This document shows, piece after piece, positions 19,033 through 28,189 of a stretch of DNA of 64,000 nt (positions are counted from its first letter, which is position 1; every line of letters begins with the position of its first letter). Under the pieces are notes generated by a model. It saw only the letters and a program-made list of their open reading frames with translations, had not been told where the DNA came from and did not search any database. The stretch is from Bradyrhizobium sp. CB2312 (GTDB taxonomy: Bacteria; Pseudomonadota; Alphaproteobacteria; Rhizobiales; Xanthobacteraceae): the NCBI RefSeq assembly GCF_029714425.1, contig NZ_CP121668.1, positions 6,965,501 through 7,029,500 of the forward strand, in the 5' to 3' direction. The position numbers and the translations under genes were made by a program.

Positions 19033-19815
19033 TCATTCGGGCCGCGCCGTACCGATTCGACGCGGCGCGCGGTCGGCGCTCTCGTCCTTCAGCGCCACCC
19101 CGGTGACCTCCCGGGCCAGCCCCTCGCGGACCAGCCAGGCGATCTTGAAGGCGGCCTCGTCATAGCCCAACCCGGCCTTGTGGATGTTCGAGACGCAATT
19201 GCGCTCGGCATCGCTGCGGCCGGGCTTCGGCGCGAAGGTCAGATAGGCGCCGAGGCTGTCGGGCGCCGACAGGCCGGGCCGCTCGCCGATCAGCATCACG
19301 ACCATGCGCGCACCGAGAATCGCGCCGATCCCGTCGCCAAGCGCGACGCGCGCGCCTGAGGCGACGACCAAATGGCCGATCGCGACATCCCCTTCCGCAA
19401 GCAGCGGCAGGAGGGATTCCACCAGCGCCGCCGCATGGGCGTGGACTGCGGCCGCCGACAGGCCGTCGCCGATCACGATCGCGAGCGGGCACGGTGCGGA
19501 AGCACTTCGTGCCAGTAGCTCAGCCGAGCCGGCATCGAGCTGTCGTCCGAGATCCGGCCGGCGCAGATAGTCCCTGCGATCGACCGCCTGGCTGCTCGCC
19601 TCGGTGACGACGAGGCCGAGCGCGCGGAGATCGGCAGCGAGCCGCGGCGCATCGAACACCGCATGCACGGCGTCGCGCGCGCGGGCATGATCCAGCGTGA
19701 AATCGAGTAGGGGCTTGGTCGGCACGCTCGCGCCGCTGCGGCCGAGCGCAACGCGCGCGGGTGTGAGCGACCGCAGATCAAGGGTCGGACGGCGCGGAAC
19801 GGCCGGATCAGACAT
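19033..19815 (-). CDS. eutC: EutC, ethanolamine ammonia-lyase small subunit
   Basis: Light chain (260 aa) of the adenosylcobalamin-dependent ethanolamine ammonia-lyase, which yields acetaldehyde and ammonia. Family segments are visible: [11 protein letters not shown] near residue 18, [56 protein letters not shown] and the Cys-containing [12 protein letters not shown]. It starts 6 bp after the hpnP stop, so it is probably translated from a transcript shared with hpnP, while its partner eutB lies on the other side of hpnP. Confidence 0.93.
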   Translation of the reverse strand: MSDPAVPRRPTLDLRSLTPARVALGRSGASVPTKPLLDFTLDHARARDAVHAVFDAPRLAADLRALGLVVTEASSQAVDRRDYLRRPDLGRQLDAGSAELLARSASAPCPLAIVIGDGLSAAAVHAHAAALVESLLPLLAEGDVAIGHLVVASGARVALGDGIGAILGARMVVMLIGERPGLSAPDSLGAYLTFAPKPGRSDAERNCVSNIHKAGLGYDEAAFKIAWLVREGLAREVTGVALKDESADRAPRRIGTARPE

Positions 19816-19821
19816 GTCGCA

Positions 19822-21408
19822 TCATTCTGCGGGAACGGCAGCCTCGCGCAGCCGCAGCGAATAGTTCGACGCATTCTGCTGGCCGCTGGAGGCCGCGCGC
19901 GCGAAGGTGATGAGATGGTGCGCGATCAGGGTGCAGCCGATCAGGCCTTCGAGATCGCCGCGCTTGATGCGACCGAGCGCGAACTTCCAGAACACGCGCC
20001 TGTAGTTGCCGAGCACGCCGACCTTCCAGAAGATGTTGCGCATCATGACGAGACCGCGCCGGATGTTCGGCCAGGTCTTCATCTCGTCCGGCACCGGTAT
20101 CTTGAGGCGGTGGGGATAGACGTGATCGCACTGATACTGGAAGCGCGCGTAGACCTTCTCGGGCTCGTAGGCGACGGCCATGGCGTGCTTCCAGGACGCG
20201 ACGACGTCGTCATAGGGCAGCAGGAAGTCGACGTTGGAATCGCGCCCGTCGTCGTCGATCAGGCGCCCTTCCCGCTCCAGCCGGTCCCACAGCGGCGTCT
20301 TCGGCAGCGCCTGAAGCAGGTTGATGGTGAGCAGCGGAATGCGCGATTCCTCGACGAAGGCGAGCAGCGCTTCGGATGTATTCGGCTTGTCCGTGTCCAG
20401 GCCCATGATGATGCCGGACACCACCTCCATGCCGTAGGAGTTGATGGTGCGCACACCCTCGAGGATCGGGACCATCATGTTGTGGTCCTTGTGCATCGCC
20501 TTCAGCGCGTCGGGATCGGGCGTCTCGATGCCGCAGAAGATGGTGATGAAATAGGCCTCGCGCATCTTCTCGAGGATCTCGGGCCGCTTGGCGATGTTGA
20601 GCGTGGCCTCGCAGGCGAGACGCACCACGTAGCCGGTCTTCTTCTGCCATTCGATCAGATGCGGCAGCAGGTCCATCGCCGCCTTGCGGTTGCCGATGAA
20701 ATTGTCGTCGACGAAATAGACCGTGTCGGTCATGCCGCATTCGCGCAGGCGGTCGAGCTCGGCGATGATCTGCTCCGGCGTCTTGATGCGCGGGTTGCGG
20801 CCGTAGAGGCCGGGGATGTCGCAGAACTCGCACTGATAGGGACAGCCGCTGGAATACTGGATGCTGCCGAGGAAGTATTTCTTCACATCGGCGAGCTCAT
20901 AGGCCGGGATCGGAAACTCCGTCATCGGCACGCGGTCTTTGGTGGTCAGCACCACCTGTTCGTCGGGACGCGAGGTGTCGCGCGAAAGAATCTCGATCAG
21001 CTGGTTGGTGGCGTCGCCAAGTTCGCCGACATGGAGATAGTCGAACGACGGATAATAATCCGGGCAGGCGCTGACGGAGGGACCACCGAGCGCGACCGGC
21101 AGATCGAACTCATGGGCGCGGCGGCAGATGTCGTTCATCTGCTGGCGCTGGATGTGCATGCCGCTGACGAAGACGGCTTCCGCCCATTCGAACTCGTCCT
21201 TCGTGGTGCGGCGGAGATTCTCGTCGACGAATTTGACCTGCCAGTCCTCAGGCAGATAGGCGGAGATCAGCAGCAGGCCCTGCGGCGGCATGAAGGCGCG
21301 GACGCCGTCGGTCAAGGGATAGGAGTGCTCGAACGTCCCGAACGACGAGGTGTATCGCGGAAACACGCAGAGAATCCGCCGGGCCGTACCGTTGCTTTCA
21401 GCTCGCAT
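19822..21408 (-). CDS. hpnP: HpnP, hopanoid C-2 methylase
   Basis: B12-binding radical SAM methyltransferase of 528 aa that methylates hopanoids at C-2. An N-terminal cobalamin-binding-like Rossmann domain (about 10-150; PQGLLLISAYLP, ALGGPSVSACPDYYPSFDYLHVGELGD) precedes the radical SAM core with Cys189, Cys193 and Cys196 (GCPYQCEFCDIPGLYGR). A C-terminal DUF4070-like part follows (WKHAMAVAYEPEKVYARFQYQ). Start ATG 21408 is chosen because GGGGGAG lies 7 nt upstream; the frame to 21492 has no site. HpnP rather than HpnJ is favoured by the family architecture and by the Bradyrhizobium/Rhodopseudomonas context. Confidence 0.88.
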   Translation of the reverse strand: MRAESNGTARRILCVFPRYTSSFGTFEHSYPLTDGVRAFMPPQGLLLISAYLPEDWQVKFVDENLRRTTKDEFEWAEAVFVSGMHIQRQQMNDICRRAHEFDLPVALGGPSVSACPDYYPSFDYLHVGELGDATNQLIEILSRDTSRPDEQVVLTTKDRVPMTEFPIPAYELADVKKYFLGSIQYSSGCPYQCEFCDIPGLYGRNPRIKTPEQIIAELDRLRECGMTDTVYFVDDNFIGNRKAAMDLLPHLIEWQKKTGYVVRLACEATLNIAKRPEILEKMREAYFITIFCGIETPDPDALKAMHKDHNMMVPILEGVRTINSYGMEVVSGIIMGLDTDKPNTSEALLAFVEESRIPLLTINLLQALPKTPLWDRLEREGRLIDDDGRDSNVDFLLPYDDVVASWKHAMAVAYEPEKVYARFQYQCDHVYPHRLKIPVPDEMKTWPNIRRGLVMMRNIFWKVGVLGNYRRVFWKFALGRIKRGDLEGLIGCTLIAHHLITFARAASSGQQNASNYSLRLREAAVPAE

Positions 21409-21548
21409 CAAAGCTCCCCCAGCCACGCTCGACAGATGGTGCGGAAATTGCCAGCAGACACATAGCGTAACGCTGCCGCCGGAATTTCTCAATATTGTGG
21501 CAGCATCTTAATTCGCAAAGCCCGCCAATGGTTTCCTCTCGGGGATCT

Positions 21549-21564
21549 GGGCGCTTCAGCGCCC
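21549..21564 (-). terminator. Hairpin after eutB
   Basis: Perfect 7-bp stem GGGCGCT/AGCGCCC with a 2-nt loop directly after the eutB stop codon. No T run follows, so it may be only a weak terminator or an mRNA-stabilising structure before hpnP. Confidence 0.45.
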
Positions 21565-22947
21565 TCATGCGATCAGCCGCGAGGCAAAATCGGGCAGCAG
21601 GCCTGCATCGCCGGCAAGGCGGAAATCGGCGCCTGCAATGCCTGACTGCACCAGCCAGTCGTCGAATTCCGGGGCACGGCGCAATCCGAAGACGTCGCGG
21701 ACATAGAGCGCGTCGTGAAAAGACGTGGACTGGTAATTCAGCATGACGTCGTCGGCGCCGGGGACGCCCATGATGAAGGTGACGCCGGCCGCCGCGAGCA
21801 GCGTCAGCAGATTGTCCATGTCGTCCTGGTCCGCCTCGGCATGGTTGGTGTAGCAGATGTCGATGCCGAGCGGCAGGCCGAGCAGCTTGCCGCAAAAATG
21901 ATCCTCCAGCCCGGCGCGGATGATCTCCTTGCCGTCATAGAGATATTCCGGGCCGATGAAGCCGACCACGCTGTTGACCAGCAATGGCGCGAAGGCGCGG
22001 GCGACCGCATAGGCGCGCGCCTCGCAGGTCTGCTGGTCGACGCCGTGATGGGCGTTGGCCGACAGCGCCGAGCCTTGGCCCGTCTCGAAATACATCACGT
22101 TCTCGCCGACCGTGCCGCGCCGCTGCGACAGCCCGGCTTCTCGCGCCTCCTTCAGCAAGGCGAGGTCGATGCCAAAGCTGCGGTTGGCGGCCTCGGTGCC
22201 CGCGACCGACTGGAAGACGAGGTCGACAGGCACGCCCTGCCCGATCAGCGACAGCGTCGTCGTGACATGGGTGAGCACGCAGCCTTGCGTCGGGATCTTC
22301 AGCCGCGCGATGATCTCATCCAGCAGCCGGAGCAATTGCGCGATCACGGCAGGATCGTCGCTGGCCGGATTGATGCCGATGCAGGCATCGCCGGCCCCCA
22401 GCAAAATGCCGTCGAGGATCGAGGCTGTGATGCCCCTCGCATCGTCGAACGGATGGTTGGGCTGAAGCCGCGTGCTGATTCGGCCCTTGAGGCCGATGGT
22501 GTTGCGGAAGGCTGTGGTGACCTCGCATTTCCGCGCCGCCAGGATCAGGTCCTGGTTGCGCATCAGTTTTGAGACCGCAGCCGCCATTTCCGGGGTGATG
22601 CCGCCCGCCAGCTTGCGCAGGACTTCGGGCGTCGCGGCATCCGACAGCAGCCAGTCGCGGAAGGCGCCGACCGTGAGCGAGGCGACCTGCGCAAACGCTT
22701 TTGCGTCGTGGCTGTCGATGACGAGGCGGGTGACCTCGTCGGCCTCATAGGGGATGACCGCTTCCTGCAAGAACTGCCCGAGCGGGACATCCGCCAGCGC
22801 CATCCGCGCCGCGATCATCTGCTCGGCGCTGGCGGCGGCGATCCCGGCCAACCGGTCGCCGGAGCGCGGCGGGGTTGCCTTGGCGAGCAGGTCGCGCAGA
22901 TCGGGGAAAGTGTAGGTCGTGGCATCGATGGTGTGGCGGTAGACCAA
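21565..22947 (-). CDS. eutB: EutB, ethanolamine ammonia-lyase large subunit
   Basis: Catalytic TIM-barrel subunit, 460 aa. Typical stretches are MIAARMALADVPLGQFL, RNTIGLKGRISTRLQPNHPFDD, DGILLGAGDACIGINPASDD, CVLTHVTTTLSLIGQGVPVDLVFQSVAGTE, QGSALSANAHHGVDQQTCEARAYA and FIMGVPGADDVMLNYQSTSFHD. The start appears to be TTG at 22947 with GGAGAGG about 6 nt upstream. No microcompartment genes (eutMNKLS) are nearby, so ethanolamine is probably used as a nitrogen source through a simple pathway. Confidence 0.93.
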   Translation of the reverse strand: MVYRHTIDATTYTFPDLRDLLAKATPPRSGDRLAGIAAASAEQMIAARMALADVPLGQFLQEAVIPYEADEVTRLVIDSHDAKAFAQVASLTVGAFRDWLLSDAATPEVLRKLAGGITPEMAAAVSKLMRNQDLILAARKCEVTTAFRNTIGLKGRISTRLQPNHPFDDARGITASILDGILLGAGDACIGINPASDDPAVIAQLLRLLDEIIARLKIPTQGCVLTHVTTTLSLIGQGVPVDLVFQSVAGTEAANRSFGIDLALLKEAREAGLSQRRGTVGENVMYFETGQGSALSANAHHGVDQQTCEARAYAVARAFAPLLVNSVVGFIGPEYLYDGKEIIRAGLEDHFCGKLLGLPLGIDICYTNHAEADQDDMDNLLTLLAAAGVTFIMGVPGADDVMLNYQSTSFHDALYVRDVFGLRRAPEFDDWLVQSGIAGADFRLAGDAGLLPDFASRLIA

Positions 22948-23167
22948 GGGCCTCTCCGGGACTCGTCGGCCAGCGGCCGACTCCAGGGACTATCCTGAAA
23001 CTATACCTTCTGATCAAGACGCTGAAATATCTTACCTTTCTTTCGACTAAGGGCGAAGGGGGCGACGGCGCATGTTAACGCTGCATCCACCTTCGTTCTG
23101 CATAGTTTTGCATCAATTCTAGACGACCGCACTCTCCGGCCGCTCCCGGCCATTCGGGCTCCGCACC

Positions 23168-24907
23168 ATGACATCAGACCGATCTGGGAATGCCGCCGGG
23201 CTGGCAGGCCGTTTCACGCTGACCGCCAAGCTCTATGCGATCTTCGCGCTGTTTGCTCTGCTGACGGCGGCGATCGCGATGCTGTCCGACTACAACAGCC
23301 GCCGCAGCGCCGAGCTGACCAGCGCGATCGAGACCGCCAACGCCGCTGCGCTGAACGTCGAGCGGGTCAATTCGCTGGTCTACGCGGTCGTGATGGAGTC
23401 GCGCGGCGTCTACATGTCGACCGAGCCTGCCGTCGTGAAGAAATACGGCGATGGCCTGCTCAAGTTCAACGCGCAGATCCTCGAGGTCGTCAAGCGCTGG
23501 GAGACCATCGTCAAGGCGGACGATGCCGAGCAGTTCGCCACCTTCAAGAAGCGCATCGAGCAGTTCGTCGAGTTCCGCAAGGAGCTGGTGCGCCGCGGCG
23601 TCGAGATCAACGCGGCCGCGGGCCGCGAATGGGGCGACAACAACGCCAACCGCACGGTGCGCTCGGCGCTGAACAAGGATCTCGAGGCGCTCTCCAAGGT
23701 CTATGCCGAGCGCGCCAAGCAGATCGCGCACGAGACCGAGACCAACCGCACCCTGTCCTTCGTCCTGACCTGCCTGGGCGGCCTGGCACTGGTGCTGGTC
23801 GTGATCGGCATCGTCATCATTGCCCGCTCGATCGCGCGGCCGCTCTCGGCCATCACCGCGACCATCAAGCAGGTTGCCGACGGCGCCGAGGATGTCACGG
23901 TGCCGCACACCGAGCGCGCCGACGAGATCGGGGCGCTGGCGCGCGCGATCCAGGTCTTCCAGGAGGCCATGGACCGCAACCGCAATCTGGCCTCGCAGGT
24001 CTCGCAGGACTCCGCGACGCGCGAGGAGCGCGCCCGCCACATCGAGACATCCGTCGAGGCGTTCCGCGAGGCGATCGGAGCGATCATGCGCGGCCTCAGC
24101 GACAACGCCACCGTCATGCGCGAGACCGCGCAGACCATCACGCGCGCCACGGCGAACGCCAGCGGCCGCGCCGGCACGGCGGCCAGCGCCACCGAGCAGG
24201 CTTCAAACAACGTCACTGCGGTGGCGGGCGCGGCCGAGGAACTGTCAGCGTCGGTCGAAGAGATCGGTCGCCAGGTGCGGCAGTCCGCGAGCGCCGTCGA
24301 GCAGACCGGCCAGCGCACCGAGAAATCGATCGCCGAGATCGAGAGCCTAGCTGCCGCCACCCAGCGCATCGACGGCGTGCTCAATCTCATTCAGGCGATC
24401 GCCGAGCAGACCAACCTGCTCGCGCTCAATGCCACCATCGAAGCCGCCCGCGCCGGCGATGCCGGCCGCGGCTTTGCCGTGGTCGCCCACGAGGTGAAGG
24501 CGCTGGCGGGCCAGACCGCCAAGGCCACCGCCGAGATCGGCGAGAACGTCTCGATGATCCAGAGCTCCACCCGCAACGCGGTCGACGCGGTGCGCGAGAT
24601 CGGCGGCGCGGTGCGCGAGATCAACGAGGTCACCTCGGCGATCGCCGGCGCCATCGGCCAGCAGGACCAGGCCACGCGCGAGATCTCGTCCAACGCGCAA
24701 AGCGCGGCGCAGGGCAACGAAACGCTGGTCGCCAACATCACCTCGCTGCGCGACGCCATCGGCGAGACCGACACGGCGGCATCCTCCGTGCTGACCGCCG
24801 CGAGCAGCCTCACCGCAACGGCCGCAACGCTGTCGCGCGAGGTGGAGACGTTCTTCCAGAACCTGCGCTCGGGAGCGGCCGACAGCCGCATCGCCAAAGC
24901 GGGATGA
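23168..24907 (+). CDS. Methyl-accepting chemotaxis protein
   Basis: Transmembrane chemoreceptor of 579 aa. TM1 is about residues 20-41 ([18 protein letters not shown]). A periplasmic four-helix-type sensor runs about 42-195, TM2 is about 196-222 ([23 protein letters not shown]), then HAMP ([16 protein letters not shown] to about 275), and a signalling domain with the hairpin tip [27 protein letters not shown]. The ligand is unknown. It diverges from eutB with 220 bp between them, which may or may not mean a shared signal. No C-terminal methyltransferase-tethering pentapeptide is seen. Confidence 0.92.
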   Translation: MTSDRSGNAAGLAGRFTLTAKLYAIFALFALLTAAIAMLSDYNSRRSAELTSAIETANAAALNVERVNSLVYAVVMESRGVYMSTEPAVVKKYGDGLLKFNAQILEVVKRWETIVKADDAEQFATFKKRIEQFVEFRKELVRRGVEINAAAGREWGDNNANRTVRSALNKDLEALSKVYAERAKQIAHETETNRTLSFVLTCLGGLALVLVVIGIVIIARSIARPLSAITATIKQVADGAEDVTVPHTERADEIGALARAIQVFQEAMDRNRNLASQVSQDSATREERARHIETSVEAFREAIGAIMRGLSDNATVMRETAQTITRATANASGRAGTAASATEQASNNVTAVAGAAEELSASVEEIGRQVRQSASAVEQTGQRTEKSIAEIESLAAATQRIDGVLNLIQAIAEQTNLLALNATIEAARAGDAGRGFAVVAHEVKALAGQTAKATAEIGENVSMIQSSTRNAVDAVREIGGAVREINEVTSAIAGAIGQQDQATREISSNAQSAAQGNETLVANITSLRDAIGETDTAASSVLTAASSLTATAATLSREVETFFQNLRSGAADSRIAKAG

Positions 24908-25279
24908 CAAGGCGGGATGACAGCGGTTCCGCCCGCTCCAACAAAATATCGAAAACAACCCCATGCACAGTAGCCGGGGTGAGCCTTATCAACGGCTTCG
25001 CTGCCCCGTGCAGCGGTTGTGCGGATTTTACGAATTCCTTTTGACACGTCGGGCAAAACACTGGCATGATGTCAGTATGCCGATCCTGCCCGTAGCCGCG
25101 CGATGCTTCCATTCCTCATCCCATCACTCCAGCGCTGGATATGCATTCCCCCTCGAGGAGTGCGTCAGGTCGAATGTCCAGCACTTCATCGAAACTTCTA
25201 TCTGGCGATGTACTATACGGGCTAGTCACGCAGGCTGCCGCAAACGGCAAAAGACGATCATCGCCGAAAGCACAACTCA
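24908..25279. repeat. Intergenic region with probable interspersed repeat
   Basis: A 372-bp gap. The part about 24942-25070 (from AAAATATCGAAAACAACCCC to the TTTTGACACGTCGGGCAAA region) resembles, from memory, an intergenic sequence found many times in Bradyrhizobium genomes. That could not be tested here. A minus-strand frame through it contains a CPTC pair but has no ribosome site and runs into the chemoreceptor gene. The rest holds nothing recognisable apart from the presumed promoter of the next gene. Confidence 0.4.
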
Positions 25280-25732
25280 ATGAACAAGAACAATCGCGTG
25301 CTGTTTCTCTGCACCGGCAATTACTACCGCAGCCGTTATGCCGAAGAGATCTTCAACCACCGCGCCAGGCGCGAAGGACTGGATTGGCTTTCCTTCTCGC
25401 GCGGCGTCGCCGAAGCACTTTCGCCGGAAAACGTGGGCCCCATCTCGATTCATACGCTGGACGCCCTGCAGGCGAAGGGCATCGCGCCTGATGGCGCTGC
25501 GCGGAATCCGGCGCTGTGCACGACCAGCGACTTCGCGGACGCGGCGCTTGTGATTGCGCTGAAGGATGCCGAGCATCGCCCGATGATCGAGCGCCGCTTT
25601 GCCGGCGTCGCCCATCGTGTCGAGTACTGGGACGTGGATGACATCGAGTATCTCGATGCGCCAACGGCGCTGGGCAAGATCGATGAGCTCGTTGGGCAGC
25701 TGATCGGGAGCCTGCAAAGCCGCTCCCGATAG
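25280..25732 (+). CDS. LMW phosphatase-like protein
   Basis: Protein of 150 aa with the low-molecular-weight protein tyrosine phosphatase/arsenate-reductase fold. The P-loop CX5R is Cys11 to Arg17 (CTGNYYRS) near the N-terminus, as in the family. It departs from the usual CxGNxCRS pattern: Tyr16 replaces the common second cysteine, and Arg19 replaces the usual Pro after the Ser. The C-terminal Asp region is WDVDDIEYLD instead of the common DP motif, so the general acid is uncertain. Substrate unknown. Confidence 0.8.
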   Translation: MNKNNRVLFLCTGNYYRSRYAEEIFNHRARREGLDWLSFSRGVAEALSPENVGPISIHTLDALQAKGIAPDGAARNPALCTTSDFADAALVIALKDAEHRPMIERRFAGVAHRVEYWDVDDIEYLDAPTALGKIDELVGQLIGSLQSRSR

Positions 25733-25826
25733 ACGGCGTTGCTCCGCCGTCACACCGTCAGCAACGTCTTGATCGCGCGGCGCTGGTCCATCGCGCGCGT
25801 AAGGAGCTTGCGCGCCGGTGGCAGCC

Positions 25827-25907
25827 CTAGAGCATCATGGAAGCGAGGACGATCAGGCCGATCGCGGTCAACCCCCAAGCCAGCGAATGCATTGCCCACG
25901 GCCGCAT
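25827..25907 (-). CDS. Tiny membrane peptide (26 aa)
   Basis: A 26-residue frame, MRPWAMHSLAWGLTAIGLIV and a short tail, consisting almost entirely of one TM helix. ATG start, TAG stop. It lies 70 bp downstream of a second one-helix frame on the same strand. Short single-TM proteins like this are common between Bradyrhizobium genes but no homology can be shown here. Confidence 0.4.
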   Translation of the reverse strand: MRPWAMHSLAWGLTAIGLIVLASMML

Positions 25908-25977
25908 CGTTGTACTCCGTCCGGGTCTCCTGCGCTCAGCATGAAACGCCCGGGCGACACGCACGGCTTGAGGTAGA

Positions 25978-26067
25978 TCAATGATTGAAGATGAGCGCAG
26001 AGACGACGGCCACAGTGAAAGCACCGGCCGCAATGGCGATGACGCGCAGGAGAAGCTCGTTGCCCAT
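25978..26067 (-). CDS. Tiny membrane peptide (29 aa)
   Basis: A 29-residue frame beginning MGNELLLRVIAIAAGAFTVA and ending in LIFNH, predicted as one TM helix. It is tandem with the 26-aa frame at 25827, which suggests a two-peptide unit. It starts just after the sequence CATGTTAGTCTTGGGC on the minus strand, with only a weak purine stretch as ribosome site. Confidence 0.4.
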   Translation of the reverse strand: MGNELLLRVIAIAAGAFTVAVVSALIFNH

Positions 26068-26174
26068 GCCCAAGACTAACATGGGTTAAGCCGGGCAAAT
26101 TATGCAATTTGTGCCAGAATGGACCGTTCGGACAATGCGCCGCTTCGATAGGCCGGGTTAGTCCGCCGTTGCGC

Positions 26175-26438
26175 CTATTTCGGCAAACATTCCACATTGT
26201 AGGCGATGATGATCTGGCTGGGGTCAGCCTTTCCCAGGCTCTTCAAATCTTCCAGGCCACTCTTCAGCCTCTCGCCTGCGTGGCTCAGGCTGGACTCGAG
26301 CGTCGTCTTTGCCGCCCTGCATCGCTCTTCGTTCGAGAACTCCTGAAACACGACGGTCGGCAGCAGCCGCCATTCCGCCTTGTCGTTCGTTGCGGCCGGA
26401 CTGACCGAATAGGAGAAGACGTACATCAGGACCCACAT
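26175..26438 (-). CDS. Small protein behind a FixK-type box
   Basis: Protein of 87 aa from the ATG at 26438 (GGGAG about 10 nt upstream). The open frame to 26585 includes the FixK/FNR-type box and is not coding. There is no signal peptide by the usual criteria, although the start MWVLMYVFSYSVSPAA is hydrophobic. The body is helical and charged (FQEFSNEERCRAAKTTLESSLSHAGERLKSGLEDLKSL) and ends YNVECLPK; two cysteines could pair. I do not recognise a family. The upstream site suggests expression when oxygen is low. Confidence 0.65.
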   Translation of the reverse strand: MWVLMYVFSYSVSPAATNDKAEWRLLPTVVFQEFSNEERCRAAKTTLESSLSHAGERLKSGLEDLKSLGKADPSQIIIAYNVECLPK

Positions 26439-26498
26439 TGAGGGGCTCCCGTGAGATGCGGTACTGGCCGTATCCGGCCACGCGGCGCCGTGTCCTGC

Positions 26499-26512
26499 TT
26501 GATCCAGATCAA
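26499..26512. promoter_or_regulatory. FixK/FNR-type box
   Basis: TTGATCCAGATCAA is a perfect TTGAT-N4-ATCAA match to the FNR/FixK2 consensus. Its centre is 67 bp upstream of the ATG of the 87-aa protein, which would place the transcript start about 25 nt before the start codon if the box acts at -41.5. Confidence 0.65.
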
Positions 26513-26571
26513 CGATATGGTGGGTCTCGCGCGGCCGCGCAGCCATTCCCATGGCGAAGGCCTCGATAACG

Positions 26572-26599
26572 AAAAGCCCCGGCATGCGGGCCGAGGCTT
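26572..26599 (-). terminator. Terminator of the polytopic protein gene
   Basis: Read on the minus strand: AAGCC-T-CGG, an 8-nt loop and CCG-G-GGCTT (one mismatched pair), followed by further T. It lies about 130 bp after the stop of the 485-aa membrane protein. Confidence 0.65.
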
Positions 26600-26731
26600 G
26601 CGATCCAGCCCGCGTACATCCGGCGAACCGATCGTCGACGCAGAGATTAGCCGCGAATTTTGAATAGATGATGACGGACTAGCATCGACAAAATGTCGCG
26701 CCGGGTCGGAACCGGATCGCGCATCGTGGGA

Positions 26732-28189
26732 CTATCGTTCCGAAATCGCTTTTTGATCGACGAAGATCCGAACGCGGCCGATATCCTCGACCTCACGATA
26801 GTGGCTCAGCTCGAGCTTGAGCTCGGGATCGGAACTGGCCCAGGCCAGCCAATCGAACGGAACCGAGCTCAGCATGTAGGTATCCACCAGAATTACGTCG
26901 GGGCGGCCGCTTCGCAGGTCAGCCAACAGTTGTCGACGCTCGAAATCGATGATGCCGTCCAGCTTTGCCCGCTCGCCCTGACTGAGCTGCGGGTTTCTCT
27001 GCTGCATCATCGCGCCGGCCGCCAGCATTTGCACACAGGCATTGCCCGCCCAGGTCCCCTTGATCTTGCGGACGAGCGGATGTCCCAGAGCGATGTGATC
27101 GGTGATCGTGATCAGCCGCGGGTTTTTGACGAGGCCCGCGATACGCTCCTCCAACGGAGGAAAGTGCCGGACCGGTACGGACAGGCAGAAGCCGATGAAC
27201 ACGATGGCAGCGAGGCCGCCGATCATGACCGGCAGGCGCAACGTCCTGGCGCGAACATGCAGCAACGGCGCGGCGATCGCAAACATGCAAAGCGCGAATG
27301 CCGTGTAGGTCCAGCCCTTGCCTTGCAGAACGAAGCTCGCGGCGCCGCCAACGGCCGCGGCGAGCCACGGGGTTGCCTCGCCGTCCAGCTTGAAGTGTTG
27401 CGGAGCGACCAGGCGCAGAAACGCGATGGAGGCGAAGATCACGATGGCCGGAAAGTAAAGCAGATCGCCCAGATTCATCCTCAACGGTACATAGGTGGCC
27501 GCGACCATCGGAGCATAGGTGAACAGATACTCGGGAAAGGCGAGAGCGAGCACCGCGCCGTAGCAGATGACGACGGCTGCGGCTGCGCACGCTTCAGCGG
27601 TGAACAAGGGCCTGAGCGAGCGCTGGCGCAAGGCGGCAAGGATGATCGGAACGCCTGCCACGAGCGCGAGATGCGGCTTGATGCTCATGGCGAGCCCGGC
27701 CCCCAGCCCCGCCACGACCGCAACCGGTCCGGGGCCAAGGCCGCGCCAGCGGATCGCGGTAATCGCGACGAAAGGGGTCAGTGCAATGACGGCGATGTGC
27801 TCGCGCTGTCCGAACACGGCGCTGGGAAGGATTGCGAACAGGAAGGCGAGCAGGCACGTCGCAAGACTTCTCTCGCCAGCGTCCAGCCCTGCCGTCACGG
27901 CGGCGCGGTCGATCACGACGAGCGCGCCGACGATCTCGATCATCACCAGGATGATCACGAAGATCTCGGGCGCAAGACCGGTCGCACGCGCCAGCATCAA
28001 CGCGGGCATGTACAGGTAGACCGAGAGCGGCGGATTCACCTCGAAGACGTTGACCCCGAGCTTGCCGCCGTCCAGGACCTTCTCGCCTCCGGTCAACAGG
28101 CAGCCCAGATCCGCGTTGAGAACGACGGGCATCTGAACAAGCAAGGCCGTCAGCAGGATCGCGGCCACGATCATCCAACGGTGCTTCAT
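26732..28189 (-). CDS. Polytopic membrane protein, GT-C-like
   Basis: Inner-membrane protein of 485 aa with about ten TM helices between residues 8 and 345, then a soluble C-terminal domain (about 350-485; LVKNPRLITITDHIALGHPL, RPDVILVDTYMLSSVPFDWLAWASSDPEL). The early loop GGEKVLDGGKLGVNVFEVNPPLSV with its Asp/Glu resembles the first external loop of GT-C glycosyltransferases of the DUF2029/PMT-like group, hence the tentative class. Donor and acceptor are unknown. It is single between a terminator and a 339-bp gap. Confidence 0.7.
   Translation of the reverse strand: MKHRWMIVAAILLTALLVQMPVVLNADLGCLLTGGEKVLDGGKLGVNVFEVNPPLSVYLYMPALMLARATGLAPEIFVIILVMIEIVGALVVIDRAAVTAGLDAGERSLATCLLAFLFAILPSAVFGQREHIAVIALTPFVAITAIRWRGLGPGPVAVVAGLGAGLAMSIKPHLALVAGVPIILAALRQRSLRPLFTAEACAAAAVVICYGAVLALAFPEYLFTYAPMVAATYVPLRMNLGDLLYFPAIVIFASIAFLRLVAPQHFKLDGEATPWLAAAVGGAASFVLQGKGWTYTAFALCMFAIAAPLLHVRARTLRLPVMIGGLAAIVFIGFCLSVPVRHFPPLEERIAGLVKNPRLITITDHIALGHPLVRKIKGTWAGNACVQMLAAGAMMQQRNPQLSQGERAKLDGIIDFERRQLLADLRSGRPDVILVDTYMLSSVPFDWLAWASSDPELKLELSHYREVEDIGRVRIFVDQKAISER

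Noticed and set aside
21409..21564. EcfG-type promoter upstream of hpnP
   Set aside because: hpnP is reported as EcfG-controlled in Rhodopseudomonas, but only a GGAAAC-like element is visible here and no proper CGTT partner at 16-17 nt.
24810..25112. Minus-strand frame with a CPTC zinc-like pair
   Set aside because: It runs through a probable interspersed repeat and into the chemoreceptor gene, with no ribosome site.
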